50,098 bases of DNA from a virus, in the IMG/VR virus record IMGVR_UViG_3300044756_000004, positions 1-50,098 of that record. One strand, written 5' to 3'. Of the stretch, positions 20,378 to 31,194 are shown in pieces (positions within the stretch are counted from its first letter, which is position 1; each line of letters begins with the position of its first letter). The notes beneath the pieces are model-generated. The model was not told the DNA's origin. It did no database searches and saw only the letters and a program-made list of their open reading frames with translations. Position numbers and translations under genes: made by a program.

Positions 20378-22713
20378 TAGCGGAGAGTCCTAATAGGGGC
20401 ATCGATTGGTTGGTCTGACAGGTTCCCTGAGATAATGCCACGAGTCTGGTATGATTCAAGCTGAGGACGGTCCACAGGGGCCTGAGAGCCTGCTGGGTTC
20501 GTTATAAATGACTGGACGTCACTAGGTACCGGCTCAGGTGCAAACTTACTGGCGGGGCTAGAGCCTTTCTCGTTGATCTTATAACCACGACTAGAAATCA
20601 TAGCTCTCATAATCTGAGCAGGAACTCCTTCGATATCTTTAGTCGGAGAGAAGTTAGCAGCCTTGAGAGTCCTGAAGACAAACGCATCTACATTACTACC
20701 TTCAACCTTAGCTATCTCAGCGAGATTACCTAACACCATATTGAGGTTCTGAGTTACAGGATTATCTGTACCATTCTTATCACGAAGCATCAATCGGGTA
20801 TGCTTACTATCCCAAGATAGATCATAACTACCACCAGAATTCTTAACTAGCTCATTGATAGTACCGACTTGATTTCTAATCAATCCGACAGCTTCTCCTT
20901 GTGCCCAATTAGAATACTTAGGCCAAGCAGTGGGTTCAACAGAAGCAGCATGAGCACGGATAGCCTGTGTAACAGCAGGAGCAGTTAGTGTAGCAAATGC
21001 AGACGACCTACCTTGTACGACACGTCCTTTGGTATCGTCGTAATAGTCATCCATGAACTTACTAAGAACACCACGATTACTAGGATCGTAGAAGTATTTA
21101 ATTGCATTACTCTTAGCTTCAGGAGCAGCTGTAGGATCAGTAATGACTTTAGTTAATCCTGTTAGATTCTTATAAGCTTGTCCGGGCAACGGAGTGCCTG
21201 AGATATTACCAGCTTGACGCATCTCATCAATACTCTGAGAGAATGTATAAGTCTTACCATCGACACCTTTGTAACCACCAGTTTGTGCAACAGCTTGCTG
21301 TCCCATTTCTTTTATTAAAGGTTGGACATCAGTACTTAATCCTGCACCAAGCATTGACCCTACAATATCAGGAGCTAACTGAGGTATTAGTTTATTGAAG
21401 ACAGAAGCTGTTTGAACTCGACCGCCAACAGTAGGGTCTTTCAAAACCTTAAATGTAGCATTACGTTGAGTAGCTTCAGCAGCTTCACCTAATGTGTAAG
21501 CAGGTCCAACCTGTTTATTAAGAAGAAATTCACTTGTCTTTTCAAATAATGCTCCTACAGAAGAATTGATAATCTTCTTAGTTTCTTCAGGTCCTATGAC
21601 ATCTGCAACAGACTTACCTAACGTACCATCTGCTAGTTTAGGACGTGTATTCAAAAGCATAGCCGTCTGTGTATAAGTCTTGGCCTTAATAGCTTCGTAT
21701 TCTTGAGTTAACCCCCGATAAGCGTCATCGTTAGCACGTTCAGGATGGACAGTAAGTTCATACATTCTATCGGATATATCAGCAGCAGATCGTCCGTTTT
21801 GGGCAGAAAGCATTTGCTTGTTAGCAAACGCTATTGTAGCTGCGTGATTAGCTGCAGCAACAGCGTAATTAGTAGCATTAGTTATCTGTGTTTTGTCGTC
21901 TTGACTCTGAGACTCAAACTGAGCTTTCTTAAGAGCAAGAGCATTCAGCTGTCCTTGATTAAAGGACAACCACTGCATAACTTTATTACTATCACCAGTA
22001 GTTTTGTACATCTGAAGTACTTTGTCAGAGTCGGGGAAGCCGGAGTTACTGACAATCTGGTGTTCCCAGAAGGTTTGTTCTTTATTAGCATTAGCTGCAC
22101 GTTGAGCAATATCAGTACGAAGACTATTGACTAGTTCGTTAGCGATATCTTTACCAGTAGCCTTCTGCATTGTAGCATCGACGTACTCACGCCAACCGGG
22201 GTACGTAGCTCTGAGGTCCTTCAGCTGTGCGTACAGCTTCATATCAATCTCAGTGTTGCTAGGCTTACCTGAAGCCTGCGCAGCACCTAATCGCTCAACG
22301 TTCTTTAATCCTGCTGCCAACCCCGGAGGTACGTCAGGAGAATTAACATTAGCCATGATGTCTACCGGAGCACCGGGAGCCACTTCAGCCGTATCAGTGG
22401 CTGTTGCCGGAGCAGCAGGACCAAGCCCTGTAGGGTTAGCCTTGAGTTCCTTTAGTGCGTCGATGTATCCATCAGTCAATGGGTCTACACGACTATAGAC
22501 GTCGTTCTTGATGACACCCTTGACTGTACTGTCTGCTAGTTCCGCAATACCTTCAAAGGCTTTGCCTGCAGTGGCAAGAGCCATTCCTGCAGCTTTACCT
22601 GAATATTCCCCAGACTCATCTGCCTTCGGCTGTGATATAGGTTCCGAGTATCCCTTAAGGAAACTAGGCATCTTATCTTGGCCGGGAGCGACCTGTGGGT
22701 TTAATACGGCCAT
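20377..22713 (-). CDS. Internal virion protein, 778 aa (T7 gp15-like position)
   Basis: Long helical, Ala/Gln/Asn-rich protein with an N-terminal M-A-V-L-N-P and an AGMALATAGKAFEGIAELAD segment typical of podophage internal/ejection proteins. Residues 180-330 contain heptad-like helices. It sits between the giant internal protein and the end of the late operon, the place occupied by core and ejection proteins. Probably packaged and ejected with DNA to form the trans-envelope conduit. Start ATG shares a base with the stop of the upstream gene (TAATG). Confidence 0.75.
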   Translation of the reverse strand: MAVLNPQVAPGQDKMPSFLKGYSEPISQPKADESGEYSGKAAGMALATAGKAFEGIAELADSTVKGVIKNDVYSRVDPLTDGYIDALKELKANPTGLGPAAPATATDTAEVAPGAPVDIMANVNSPDVPPGLAAGLKNVERLGAAQASGKPSNTEIDMKLYAQLKDLRATYPGWREYVDATMQKATGKDIANELVNSLRTDIAQRAANANKEQTFWEHQIVSNSGFPDSDKVLQMYKTTGDSNKVMQWLSFNQGQLNALALKKAQFESQSQDDKTQITNATNYAVAAANHAATIAFANKQMLSAQNGRSAADISDRMYELTVHPERANDDAYRGLTQEYEAIKAKTYTQTAMLLNTRPKLADGTLGKSVADVIGPEETKKIINSSVGALFEKTSEFLLNKQVGPAYTLGEAAEATQRNATFKVLKDPTVGGRVQTASVFNKLIPQLAPDIVGSMLGAGLSTDVQPLIKEMGQQAVAQTGGYKGVDGKTYTFSQSIDEMRQAGNISGTPLPGQAYKNLTGLTKVITDPTAAPEAKSNAIKYFYDPSNRGVLSKFMDDYYDDTKGRVVQGRSSAFATLTAPAVTQAIRAHAASVEPTAWPKYSNWAQGEAVGLIRNQVGTINELVKNSGGSYDLSWDSKHTRLMLRDKNGTDNPVTQNLNMVLGNLAEIAKVEGSNVDAFVFRTLKAANFSPTKDIEGVPAQIMRAMISSRGYKINEKGSSPASKFAPEPVPSDVQSFITNPAGSQAPVDRPQLESYQTRGIISGNLSDQPIDAPIRTLR

Positions 22714-25700
22714 TATTGTTCTCTTTTATGTAATTGTTGATACGCTTCATCGTATATTTGACGTTTATCCGTTGGGATCAAAGACAGATAAAAACGATCT
22801 AGATTTTTAGCTAGTGTACCACGGTTCATTGTAGCCAATCGTTGGATAGCTTTAGCTTGCATTTCTAACGGAACCATTGCTGACTCCAGTTGGAAGAATG
22901 CATTAGTCATGTGTTTAATAGCTTGATCTCTATTACCGTTAAGGGCATCTTGCTGACCTAAATAAGCATAGTGTTCGAAGTCATTGATAGCACGTAGATA
23001 GTTCTGTTGACGTTCTTTGTTGATCTTATTACGTAGATACATATCGTCTTCTACGACGTCACGTAATCCACTTAATGTCCTGAACATAGCATCAATCTTA
23101 CCTATGTCATTAACAGGACGTCCGTGGCTATCAAGCCACTTACCAAAGGCTTCAGCGTAAATCATACGCCTACCCATCTTCCATGAATTGATGACATCAG
23201 GAGCTTGATACCAATCATCCATAGTTAACTTAAAGACTTTCTTATTAGGATCAGACTGAAGCTGACTATACATAGCTTGTGTAAACGGAGACAGACGAGA
23301 CAGCGTATCTCCAATCTTACTACCGACAGCACCAGTTAATATCTTCCAGAAAGGAACATCAGCTTCTAATAGATCACGAATAATTTGGTAACCACCGGGA
23401 CCGAAACGGTTATTGAAGTCATAATATGTTCCTTTAGCCATGTCACCGCCACCAGTGATAGCAGCACCAACCATAGACAGAGGACCTTCAAACACGAGTG
23501 TTGTGATCATATTCTTACCGGGGACATAGCCATTCTCAAGAGCCTTCTGACGCATCCAATCTCCACCGGGGATAAGCGTCAATCCTGTAGAAGTAACCAT
23601 ACCAAATAGCATACTGTTAATAAGGAACATCTTGGCACGTACTTTCATACGTCCAGCAAATGTCGGAGCAAGATTACGACTCCAGAAAACGTCTCCGACT
23701 TTCTTGATGTAATCAAAGAACATCATCGGAACACCAACCAATCCCTTATTAAGGATGGTATTTGCGTCACGACTCATCAGTGAATTAAGATAATTAGCCC
23801 TATAGAGTATCTGCCCTTCTTCGACCTGAGTAATCTTCTTGAAGGGATTCTTCTTTCTAAACTCATAGAAAGCAGTATAGTATGCACCATACCGGACATT
23901 CTGGTTAGCTAAGTCGAAGAAAATCTGACTACTACGAAGGAAACGTCCACCATCGCTGATAAAGAAGTTCTTCTTATGCATACCGTTGTCTAGTGATATA
24001 GTATTACCAATCACTCCGAAGCCACTACGATCTAAGAACTTCATAGCTTCAGTGAATTCACCGGGACGCCATCCAAACATAGTAGCTTTAGTATCCATTG
24101 CAGATACTACATTTGGTTTCTTATTGATACGGCTCCATTGATGCAACAAAGCTCCGAAGCTACCAGCTGCAGCATGATCGACATCTGCAAGAGCAAAGAT
24201 AGTTGCATACGCCATACTCTGTGCAGTCAACTGTGTCCAATTAAGCAATCCCAGAGTAGTATGGAATGTCATACCTCGTAGGAAATCTACTGGGGTACTG
24301 ACACGATCAAGTAACCATTCAGGAGCCAATAGAGGAGCCTTAATGACCTTACCTAACGTAGGAGCTTTATTAGAAACTGCAGCGATTGATCTACTAACTT
24401 CTGCTGCATATATAGCATCAGACATAGATTGACGTAGACCGTGCATCACAGTATCAATCTTACTAGGCTCTCCTAGGAAGTCTTTGATCTTATAACGATT
24501 AGTCTCTGCGTTGATACGACGTAATGCAGTATCTGGGTTATTCTTAAGCTTACCTTCTCTGAAATACCAGAAAGGAGAAGACCTTACCATTGCAATTGGA
24601 TTCTTCTCACTTATATCGAAAAGATCGATATTTTCTTGAATCCAATGTTCCGCTGCCGTGATCTTCATGTCATCCATATAGATAGAAGACACTGCACGTT
24701 CCATAGCTCTAGTAAGAGCGGTAATAGGATCAGTTAAACTAGCAGGACGGAATTCATAGAAAGGTTTAGCACCGCTACCCTTATTAAAGAACTCATTGAG
24801 AGCATAAGAGTCACGTGGCTGTGTGTAAGCAACTTGGAAGTTACGTGCTAGCGATCCATGTTTAGTACCATCAACGAATGTATTAGTAATCGTGCCAGCA
24901 CTATCAGTTTTAGAAAACTTATTAGATAATTCGTTATCTAAATCCGCAATAGTCTTACCCTTCGGGACAACTCTGAATTCCTGACGGGGATCAGTACTGA
25001 AACGCGGAGGTTGTATTTCACCAGTTACAGGATTTTTACTAGGTCGGAAGCCTGCATAGAGTTTCTTGAATTCAATATCAAAATGATCTTTAGCATAAGC
25101 CTTGACACCTTTGGCATCTCTAGCACGTATCAACCGTGCTATTTCATTCATGTGTTTAGCGAAGTCTTCACCTTGTGCACGACTGGTAACAAAACCAAAC
25201 GTACTATCACCTTCGTAGATATGTTCAAATCTGCTACTAACCTTCTGAGGACGAATGATAGCTTGCTTAACAGAATGATCGTAATCATACTCCCAGTGTC
25301 CACCACCTCGATAGCCAACTTGATCGTATGTAATAGGCTTAACCTTCATATTGTTACTAAAGATATAACGAATACGAAGGGTATTACCATCACTATCTAT
25401 ACGGCTGATCGGACGAGCTTCTGGGTTATATATCTGTCCGCCAGTAAATCTTCCATGATCAACAAGCTCACGGAAAGCTTCTTGGTTATCAGGGCTCATG
25501 TTATGCCAGTACTTCTCGCTTCCATCTGAGGAAACAATAAGCATCACATCGTCACCAATAGCAGGAACCTTATTTAGAAGCTGAGCTTCGAACCACGGAG
25601 AATCAGTGTTCTCTCCATCCTTATTGGTAGAGAATTGCATCTGCATCACACCCAACCGTGCCTTGTTACGATAAGACATAATTGAACGTAGCACATGATC

Positions 25701-28229
25701 GAAGTGATCAAGTCTAGTAATAGCGAGATAAGCAGACTGCTCTAATTCAGAAGCAGGACGGTTGTAATTAGCTAACCAATGGTTTTGTATTTCTTGGGGT
25801 GTCTGCATGTAGTACCCCGGAAGTTTAGTAACAGGGTCTTCTGCAGTCTGTGCAAATACTAATGCACGAGTGAAGTCTTTAGCAGGAGTACGCCCAACGC
25901 CTTTAAGATAAGTAACAGGGCGGTGAGTAATAAGGTCATCACGGTAAAGTTTTTCAACTGGAGCTATCTCTTGTTGGACAAACTCTAAGAACCTTGTTTG
26001 TCCGAAAACAGTCTTAGCTCGGTTTTCATTCTCTACAACAGACAAAGTGTCATAAGGATTACGGACCAAACCAATGATAGAATTACCTATTTTAGTAATT
26101 TCTCCGGTATCTTTATTACTTATACTCTTAGCTTTGTCTTCGATAATTAGTGCATCTCTGATGCGAGTTTTAACTTCATTCAGAGGAATAGTTACAACAA
26201 GATGGAAGCCCAACCCTTGTTGTTCAATACGAGCAGTTTGTTCAGCTACAAACTTACCAGTTTCAGTATCAATACCAATATGTCCGGGATGAGGAACAAG
26301 CGAAGGTTCAACATCTCCTTCAACAAATTTGTTATCACTGTAACCAATGGGTTGTCCCTTTTTATTAAGGAGAACCTCGGGCTGATAAGTAGTTACTTTA
26401 ACCTTCCCGTCTTTAACGGAAACTGCAGTACGACTGGGAATAGTTTCACCAGTCTCAGCATCTTTAGTAAAGAATAATGCTGCAGGAACGTAGACACGCT
26501 TAGGGACTTGCCCTTCTATTTGAATAGGATAGCCGTTAGTAATAGCGTGATTACGCGCAAGCTCAGGAGAACTAAACCGATTACCGTCGTAGTTACCGAT
26601 GTATACATCAATAGCTGTGGTATTCGAATAAGGTTCATAACGAGCGTCTGCATTAAGAATTGTATTTTGTTTACCGGGGAATAGTGATCCGATGTTATCG
26701 AGGATGTCTCGGTAACCTTGTTCTGCAAGAACAGGCGTACGCATCACACGTACACTTTCTGTTAATACATTGACAGCGCGATTCTCGTAGCCGTCTGCAG
26801 CACTCAGAAATCTTGTGTGTTGCTCTCTTGACAGGTCTCCCGGAGCATTGCGTATAAGATCAGTACGTGTTCGGTGTAAACTGAATAGGGTGTCTGTAGC
26901 GTCACGAAGAGGATCAGGTTGAGTAGTACTTACAATAGCCTTCTGTACCGCAGCCTCTCTGGTATCACCAGCACCCTCGGCAATCGTAGCCTTAGTAATC
27001 TTAGGAGAAGCAGAAGATTGAAGAACATCTGTAATAACCTTAGCCATCTGTTGAACCTGAGTCTCAGGAGGAACAGGACTACCGCGCAGGACTTCCTGCA
27101 CAGACATAGCACCTCTACCTAGATCATCAGATTCTAGTCGAGCTTGAGGGTGAAGATCAGGGCGTTCGACACCATTGACGACAACGCTTGTACTACCACC
27201 ACCGGGTGCAGGAGAAGGCCCACCTCTGGGACGGTATACACCATCAGGACCGGGGGCTAAGCCACCACGGTCTATAGGAGCAGCACGAGTGTTTCTTATC
27301 TGTCCTTTCGGAGCAACTAAGCCAAGTGTAGCAACATTAAGAACTTCCAGAGCACTATCGAGGAACTTATCACTAGTACTCATACCTACGACAGACTGGA
27401 CAAACTTATAAGCTAAGTCTTTATCGTAAGAACTAATGGCATTAGTAAGCCTATCCATCTCTGATTGGAATTGATCAGGAGGAAGCTTAAGAAGTTCCAT
27501 AGCTTTGTTGTCTAGGATATTACCTAGGAAGTCAACGCTATCTGTATTGAGGTTCTTACGAAGAACATATCCTTCATAGAAACCCAGACTAAGCAGTTGT
27601 TTAAAGTCTAGATCAGTAGGCGAACGATGTGTGATACCAAGAAAGTCTTTGAAGTTATATTGAGGTATCTTATCTAGTTCAGCCTTAAGATTCTCAGCTT
27701 TAGTTACAGCGTATTCTTTGTTAGAAAGAATATCACTTCCCTTATCGAAGTACGCCTTGACTGCTTCAGGGTTATTTATTTCAGCATCCGTAAGGATATT
27801 GTCAGGAATACGAGCAGCAGCTTCTTTAGTTGCATTGACGTACGCACGAGCATATGTCTGTTCGATGACTCCACCGGGACGTACTTCAGGAGGAGTTAAA
27901 GATGCGATATCATTAAGGGTAAGTGCAGAACCCTTATTAGCAGCGAGATCAATGATAGCCTTCTGACGGACTTCCATTGCACCAGCTGTGATATTAAGAG
28001 CAGCATTCTCTCGGAGAACAGACTCTTTACCACCAGCGATGTTACGATATATTTCGTCGTAGTCTTGTTTAACAATATCCCCCAGCCCCATATGAGCTTT
28101 ATAGGCACGTGACTGCGCAACCTCTTCATTAGGAGGCTGTGGAGGAGATATTCCTGTATCAATGTTTAGTATAGGTTGAGGCGGAGCGCTCTCAAGCGAA
28201 ATAGGCTGAGAGACTTCTTCGGGTTCCAC
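22713..28229 (-). CDS. Giant internal/ejection virion protein, 1838 aa (T7 gp16-like position)
   Basis: Largest gene, 11% of the window. The N-terminus is Pro-rich and the first 550 residues are helical with a Pro/Gly-rich spacer at about 310-360. The middle (600-1150) looks alpha/beta. The C-terminal third has several hydrophobic stretches (FHTTLGLLNWTQLTAQSMAY; MFLINSMLFGMVTSTGLTLI; GPLSMVGAAITGGG), consistent with membrane insertion on ejection. I could not identify a lytic transglycosylase or polymerase motif. Role by synteny with large podophage ejection proteins. TAATG junction with the downstream gene; single-base overlap with the upstream one. Confidence 0.75.
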   Translation of the reverse strand: MEPEEVSQPISLESAPPQPILNIDTGISPPQPPNEEVAQSRAYKAHMGLGDIVKQDYDEIYRNIAGGKESVLRENAALNITAGAMEVRQKAIIDLAANKGSALTLNDIASLTPPEVRPGGVIEQTYARAYVNATKEAAARIPDNILTDAEINNPEAVKAYFDKGSDILSNKEYAVTKAENLKAELDKIPQYNFKDFLGITHRSPTDLDFKQLLSLGFYEGYVLRKNLNTDSVDFLGNILDNKAMELLKLPPDQFQSEMDRLTNAISSYDKDLAYKFVQSVVGMSTSDKFLDSALEVLNVATLGLVAPKGQIRNTRAAPIDRGGLAPGPDGVYRPRGGPSPAPGGGSTSVVVNGVERPDLHPQARLESDDLGRGAMSVQEVLRGSPVPPETQVQQMAKVITDVLQSSASPKITKATIAEGAGDTREAAVQKAIVSTTQPDPLRDATDTLFSLHRTRTDLIRNAPGDLSREQHTRFLSAADGYENRAVNVLTESVRVMRTPVLAEQGYRDILDNIGSLFPGKQNTILNADARYEPYSNTTAIDVYIGNYDGNRFSSPELARNHAITNGYPIQIEGQVPKRVYVPAALFFTKDAETGETIPSRTAVSVKDGKVKVTTYQPEVLLNKKGQPIGYSDNKFVEGDVEPSLVPHPGHIGIDTETGKFVAEQTARIEQQGLGFHLVVTIPLNEVKTRIRDALIIEDKAKSISNKDTGEITKIGNSIIGLVRNPYDTLSVVENENRAKTVFGQTRFLEFVQQEIAPVEKLYRDDLITHRPVTYLKGVGRTPAKDFTRALVFAQTAEDPVTKLPGYYMQTPQEIQNHWLANYNRPASELEQSAYLAITRLDHFDHVLRSIMSYRNKARLGVMQMQFSTNKDGENTDSPWFEAQLLNKVPAIGDDVMLIVSSDGSEKYWHNMSPDNQEAFRELVDHGRFTGGQIYNPEARPISRIDSDGNTLRIRYIFSNNMKVKPITYDQVGYRGGGHWEYDYDHSVKQAIIRPQKVSSRFEHIYEGDSTFGFVTSRAQGEDFAKHMNEIARLIRARDAKGVKAYAKDHFDIEFKKLYAGFRPSKNPVTGEIQPPRFSTDPRQEFRVVPKGKTIADLDNELSNKFSKTDSAGTITNTFVDGTKHGSLARNFQVAYTQPRDSYALNEFFNKGSGAKPFYEFRPASLTDPITALTRAMERAVSSIYMDDMKITAAEHWIQENIDLFDISEKNPIAMVRSSPFWYFREGKLKNNPDTALRRINAETNRYKIKDFLGEPSKIDTVMHGLRQSMSDAIYAAEVSRSIAAVSNKAPTLGKVIKAPLLAPEWLLDRVSTPVDFLRGMTFHTTLGLLNWTQLTAQSMAYATIFALADVDHAAAGSFGALLHQWSRINKKPNVVSAMDTKATMFGWRPGEFTEAMKFLDRSGFGVIGNTISLDNGMHKKNFFISDGGRFLRSSQIFFDLANQNVRYGAYYTAFYEFRKKNPFKKITQVEEGQILYRANYLNSLMSRDANTILNKGLVGVPMMFFDYIKKVGDVFWSRNLAPTFAGRMKVRAKMFLINSMLFGMVTSTGLTLIPGGDWMRQKALENGYVPGKNMITTLVFEGPLSMVGAAITGGGDMAKGTYYDFNNRFGPGGYQIIRDLLEADVPFWKILTGAVGSKIGDTLSRLSPFTQAMYSQLQSDPNKKVFKLTMDDWYQAPDVINSWKMGRRMIYAEAFGKWLDSHGRPVNDIGKIDAMFRTLSGLRDVVEDDMYLRNKINKERQQNYLRAINDFEHYAYLGQQDALNGNRDQAIKHMTNAFFQLESAMVPLEMQAKAIQRLATMNRGTLAKNLDRFYLSLIPTDKRQIYDEAYQQLHKREQ

Positions 28230-28876
28230 TAGTAAATACTTCCTGTAATATTAAAGGGATTAAATCCACCGGAAGAAGAACTCTTCCCGAAGCCTTGTGA
28301 GAACTGTCCTACAATAGGACCAGCTTTCATTATACTTCCACCAAGGGATGTCAAACCTGCAGCTTCAGCGGACCTACCACTTGCGTCAGCCATATCACCA
28401 CCGAGGCTAGCCATCTGCATTCTATCTTGAGATATAGCGCTATTGAAGCCTGCTATCTTTCGTCCACTCTCTAGTGCGTTACTGACACCAACCTCATTAA
28501 AGAGACCTTGGTCAGCAATCTGTGCCATAGAGCCTTGGAAGCCAGTACCGAATTGAGCACCTTGGTTAACTGCGAGAGCTAATGACTGTGATCTTGCACG
28601 CTGAGTATTGCGCATATTCTCAAGTTGCATACGACGGCCTTCTAGTTCCATCTGCTGTTGCTTAACATCATTGATGCCTTGTTCTTGTTTAGCTACATCC
28701 ATAGAAACACCAGCTTGCTGTTTAGCAATCCTAGCTTTATCTTCTTCTGCACTCATACCCCCTAAACCACCAAAGATAGACATCCCCAGTCCGACTGCAC
28801 TAACGGCAGCACCAAATAAGTTTCCTGTACCAGCAGAGAGACCTACACCTGCTAATGATCCGAAATCAAAAGCCAT
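28229..28876 (-). CDS. Internal core protein, 215 aa (T7 gp14-like)
   Basis: N-terminal Gly/Ala-rich hydrophobic region (residues 5-42), then a long Gln/Glu helix (KQQQMELEGRRMQLENMRNT), then Gly/Ser-rich C-terminus. This layout (membrane-active Gly-rich head plus helical core) is that of small podophage internal proteins placed after tail tube B. Likely forms the outer-membrane part of the ejection channel. TAATG overlap with the tube protein gene. Confidence 0.75.
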   Translation of the reverse strand: MAFDFGSLAGVGLSAGTGNLFGAAVSAVGLGMSIFGGLGGMSAEEDKARIAKQQAGVSMDVAKQEQGINDVKQQQMELEGRRMQLENMRNTQRARSQSLALAVNQGAQFGTGFQGSMAQIADQGLFNEVGVSNALESGRKIAGFNSAISQDRMQMASLGGDMADASGRSAEAAGLTSLGGSIMKAGPIVGQFSQGFGKSSSSGGFNPFNITGSIY

Positions 28877-31194
28877 TATACACCTGTATTCTGTGTTTCA
28901 TATGCAGACCATCCGAAGATATTAAAGGGTTCGCCATCTGTTGATTGTAATTTAAATTGAAGTACCAAACCTTGTCCTCGAATACGATGTCTACGCATGA
29001 CAAATGCAAAATTAGGATTGTTTATATTTACTAGCTGAAGCGTACTCCACTTACCACTGTTACCAGTAATTGCGTAGTTCCACTGTCCTTGTATCTTATA
29101 TGACGTAGGTTCGTCATTAACAGAGTACATATAGAGATATGGTATTTGGAACTTACGTTGAGCTTGTCCATGGACTTTATATCCAGTGATAAAGAAGCTT
29201 ACGTAATTAACTGCACCAGTGACAGTCAACCAATCCTTATAACTAGTATCATGCTCATCTGCGTAATAGAAAGTATTATCGTTAGATGAAGCTGGATATT
29301 TAAAACACGGAGGAACAGAAGTACCGGGAGAAGATACGTACAGTATTCCGTTTATAGTAGCTGTCGTAGTTGAATATACCGTATAAGGATAGAAAGCTTT
29401 GTTATACGTATTGTAGTTTAATATCCTATTAAAGTTATATCTGGTCGCTACACTTGAAAACTCTGTATCTCGATATACCCATTGAATTACATAATCAATA
29501 GGATTGTAAGCACCACGAACGTATTTCTTACAGTTAACAGGGATTTCATTATAGAAAGAAAGAATAGTCCCTACTGTAATAGGATTGACTTCCAAGCCAC
29601 CCTGCTGTGCAGGTTGAACTGCATAAATGCCTTCTTCGTTCCAGAAGTAAGGCAGTCCATTGACGTTAATAAATGAAGTCGAACTGATATTCTTAACAGA
29701 AGATATTTTAGTTATTGTATAATCGTTAGCAGTAAAACCTATGCCTTGACTTCCAGTAATAAACCAAATACCATTAGCAGCAAAGACAAGTAAACCGTTC
29801 TGGATTGCAAATAACTTATAGATATTACCACTTCCAAGAATGGTTATTACACCACCGTCAGAAGGAAGAAGATCAAACAACGTTTCTGAAGTAGGATCAT
29901 TCTGTTGGTAACATTTACCAAGTTCAGCAGGAGATTGTACTATCTGTGAGAAGTAGACATTCTCCGTCCAAGTGTATTGAGCAGCGTCTCCTATAGGAGC
30001 TTGCTGTGCATCCACACCTGTATACCAAGCACGACCTGCAAACCATGCACCAGTACGGGGTCTTACACTCGTATTGATATTAGTTACAGGTTGACCTGAG
30101 ACACCAGATTGATTTTGGTTAAATGCATTCAGTATGTAATGTCCTTTAGGAGCATTACCTGATGTAGGCGTAAAATTGCTAGCAGTAGTAGCAGGATCGA
30201 AGACACCAGAGGAGTTTTTAAATCTCCACCAGACATCTGAGTTAGAAGGAAAGGTCCCAGTAGCTACGCCGAATGACGAAGCATAACCTAGACTGATTGG
30301 ATAGATAGTCCAACTATTTCCTGTAGCAATACCCGGAGTTTGTTGAAAATTAACAGCATGAACTATCAATGTAGTTCCTGCATAGGACGTTACTGTTCCT
30401 GTTGCGTATGCTCCTGCATACATTCCGGGGAAATCAGGACCAGTGTAAACAATCTGAACAGTCTGTCCGGGAGATACACCTACTAAACCAGCTGCTACTG
30501 TAAAGTTAGGATTGACGTTTCCTGCCCCAGAATTCCAAGGAGTTGTAGATAAACCAGTCCAAATATTGGTTGTAATCCATCCTTGGTTACCTAGATTATA
30601 CGCATGTTCAGCAGTAAGAACTGTAGTAGGAGGCCTTATATCCGCTCCTATTGGTTCATAGTATCCTGTGAAATCTCTTATCTGAAGAGAAATTGCAGTA
30701 GCTCTAACCGCATTGCTTGCATATGTACAATAAACAGGATTACAACTAGGATGGAAGATAATTAGATATCCATTACCATCTGCATACTGACATTCAGCAG
30801 TTGTATCGAAAGTCCCATTTAAAGCTGTAAATAAAGCCATATCTACTGTAGATACTAATAGCTGAGTACTTAATGGGTTTGCTGTGGTAGCTGTACTAGA
30901 TTTATAGAAATAAATACCATTGCCGATTTGACGCACAACTAATTGAGTCAGTCCATCCCCACCAGCTAAATCCCATTTATAATCGGATAAAGCAGAGTTA
31001 GTACGTGTCTGTGCGAAAGTAGTTCCATTGACTTCCTTGTCTATACCTAACCGACGTATGACATTGCCAACGATAGTGTAAGTACAATTGTCAGTATCCG
31101 TCGCTGCATTCTCTGGGAAGTTGAGTGCAGTGAATTCAGTCACTAATCCTTTTGTGAAGTTATTCTCTACAGAACTGAGTATTTGAGAAGGCAC
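28876..31194 (-). CDS. Tail tubular protein B / nozzle, 772 aa
   Basis: Forms the distal short tail tube. The start SQILSSVENNFTKGLVTEFTALNFPENAATDTDNC matches, in segments, the podophage tube B N-terminus (F-x-x-G-L-x-T-E-x-T-x-L-x-F-P-E-N-A). The rest is beta-propeller-like and Tyr/Asn/Thr-rich; about 170 central residues (220-390) could be an inserted module. Follows tube A by one small gene. 772 aa is within the family range. Confidence 0.85.
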   Translation of the reverse strand: MPSQILSSVENNFTKGLVTEFTALNFPENAATDTDNCTYTIVGNVIRRLGIDKEVNGTTFAQTRTNSALSDYKWDLAGGDGLTQLVVRQIGNGIYFYKSSTATTANPLSTQLLVSTVDMALFTALNGTFDTTAECQYADGNGYLIIFHPSCNPVYCTYASNAVRATAISLQIRDFTGYYEPIGADIRPPTTVLTAEHAYNLGNQGWITTNIWTGLSTTPWNSGAGNVNPNFTVAAGLVGVSPGQTVQIVYTGPDFPGMYAGAYATGTVTSYAGTTLIVHAVNFQQTPGIATGNSWTIYPISLGYASSFGVATGTFPSNSDVWWRFKNSSGVFDPATTASNFTPTSGNAPKGHYILNAFNQNQSGVSGQPVTNINTSVRPRTGAWFAGRAWYTGVDAQQAPIGDAAQYTWTENVYFSQIVQSPAELGKCYQQNDPTSETLFDLLPSDGGVITILGSGNIYKLFAIQNGLLVFAANGIWFITGSQGIGFTANDYTITKISSVKNISSTSFINVNGLPYFWNEEGIYAVQPAQQGGLEVNPITVGTILSFYNEIPVNCKKYVRGAYNPIDYVIQWVYRDTEFSSVATRYNFNRILNYNTYNKAFYPYTVYSTTTATINGILYVSSPGTSVPPCFKYPASSNDNTFYYADEHDTSYKDWLTVTGAVNYVSFFITGYKVHGQAQRKFQIPYLYMYSVNDEPTSYKIQGQWNYAITGNSGKWSTLQLVNINNPNFAFVMRRHRIRGQGLVLQFKLQSTDGEPFNIFGWSAYETQNTGV

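Noticed and set aside
25011-25529. 172-aa plus-strand ORF inside the 1838-aa gene
   Set aside because: Antisense shadow of the large virion gene; no ribosome site and unlikely composition.
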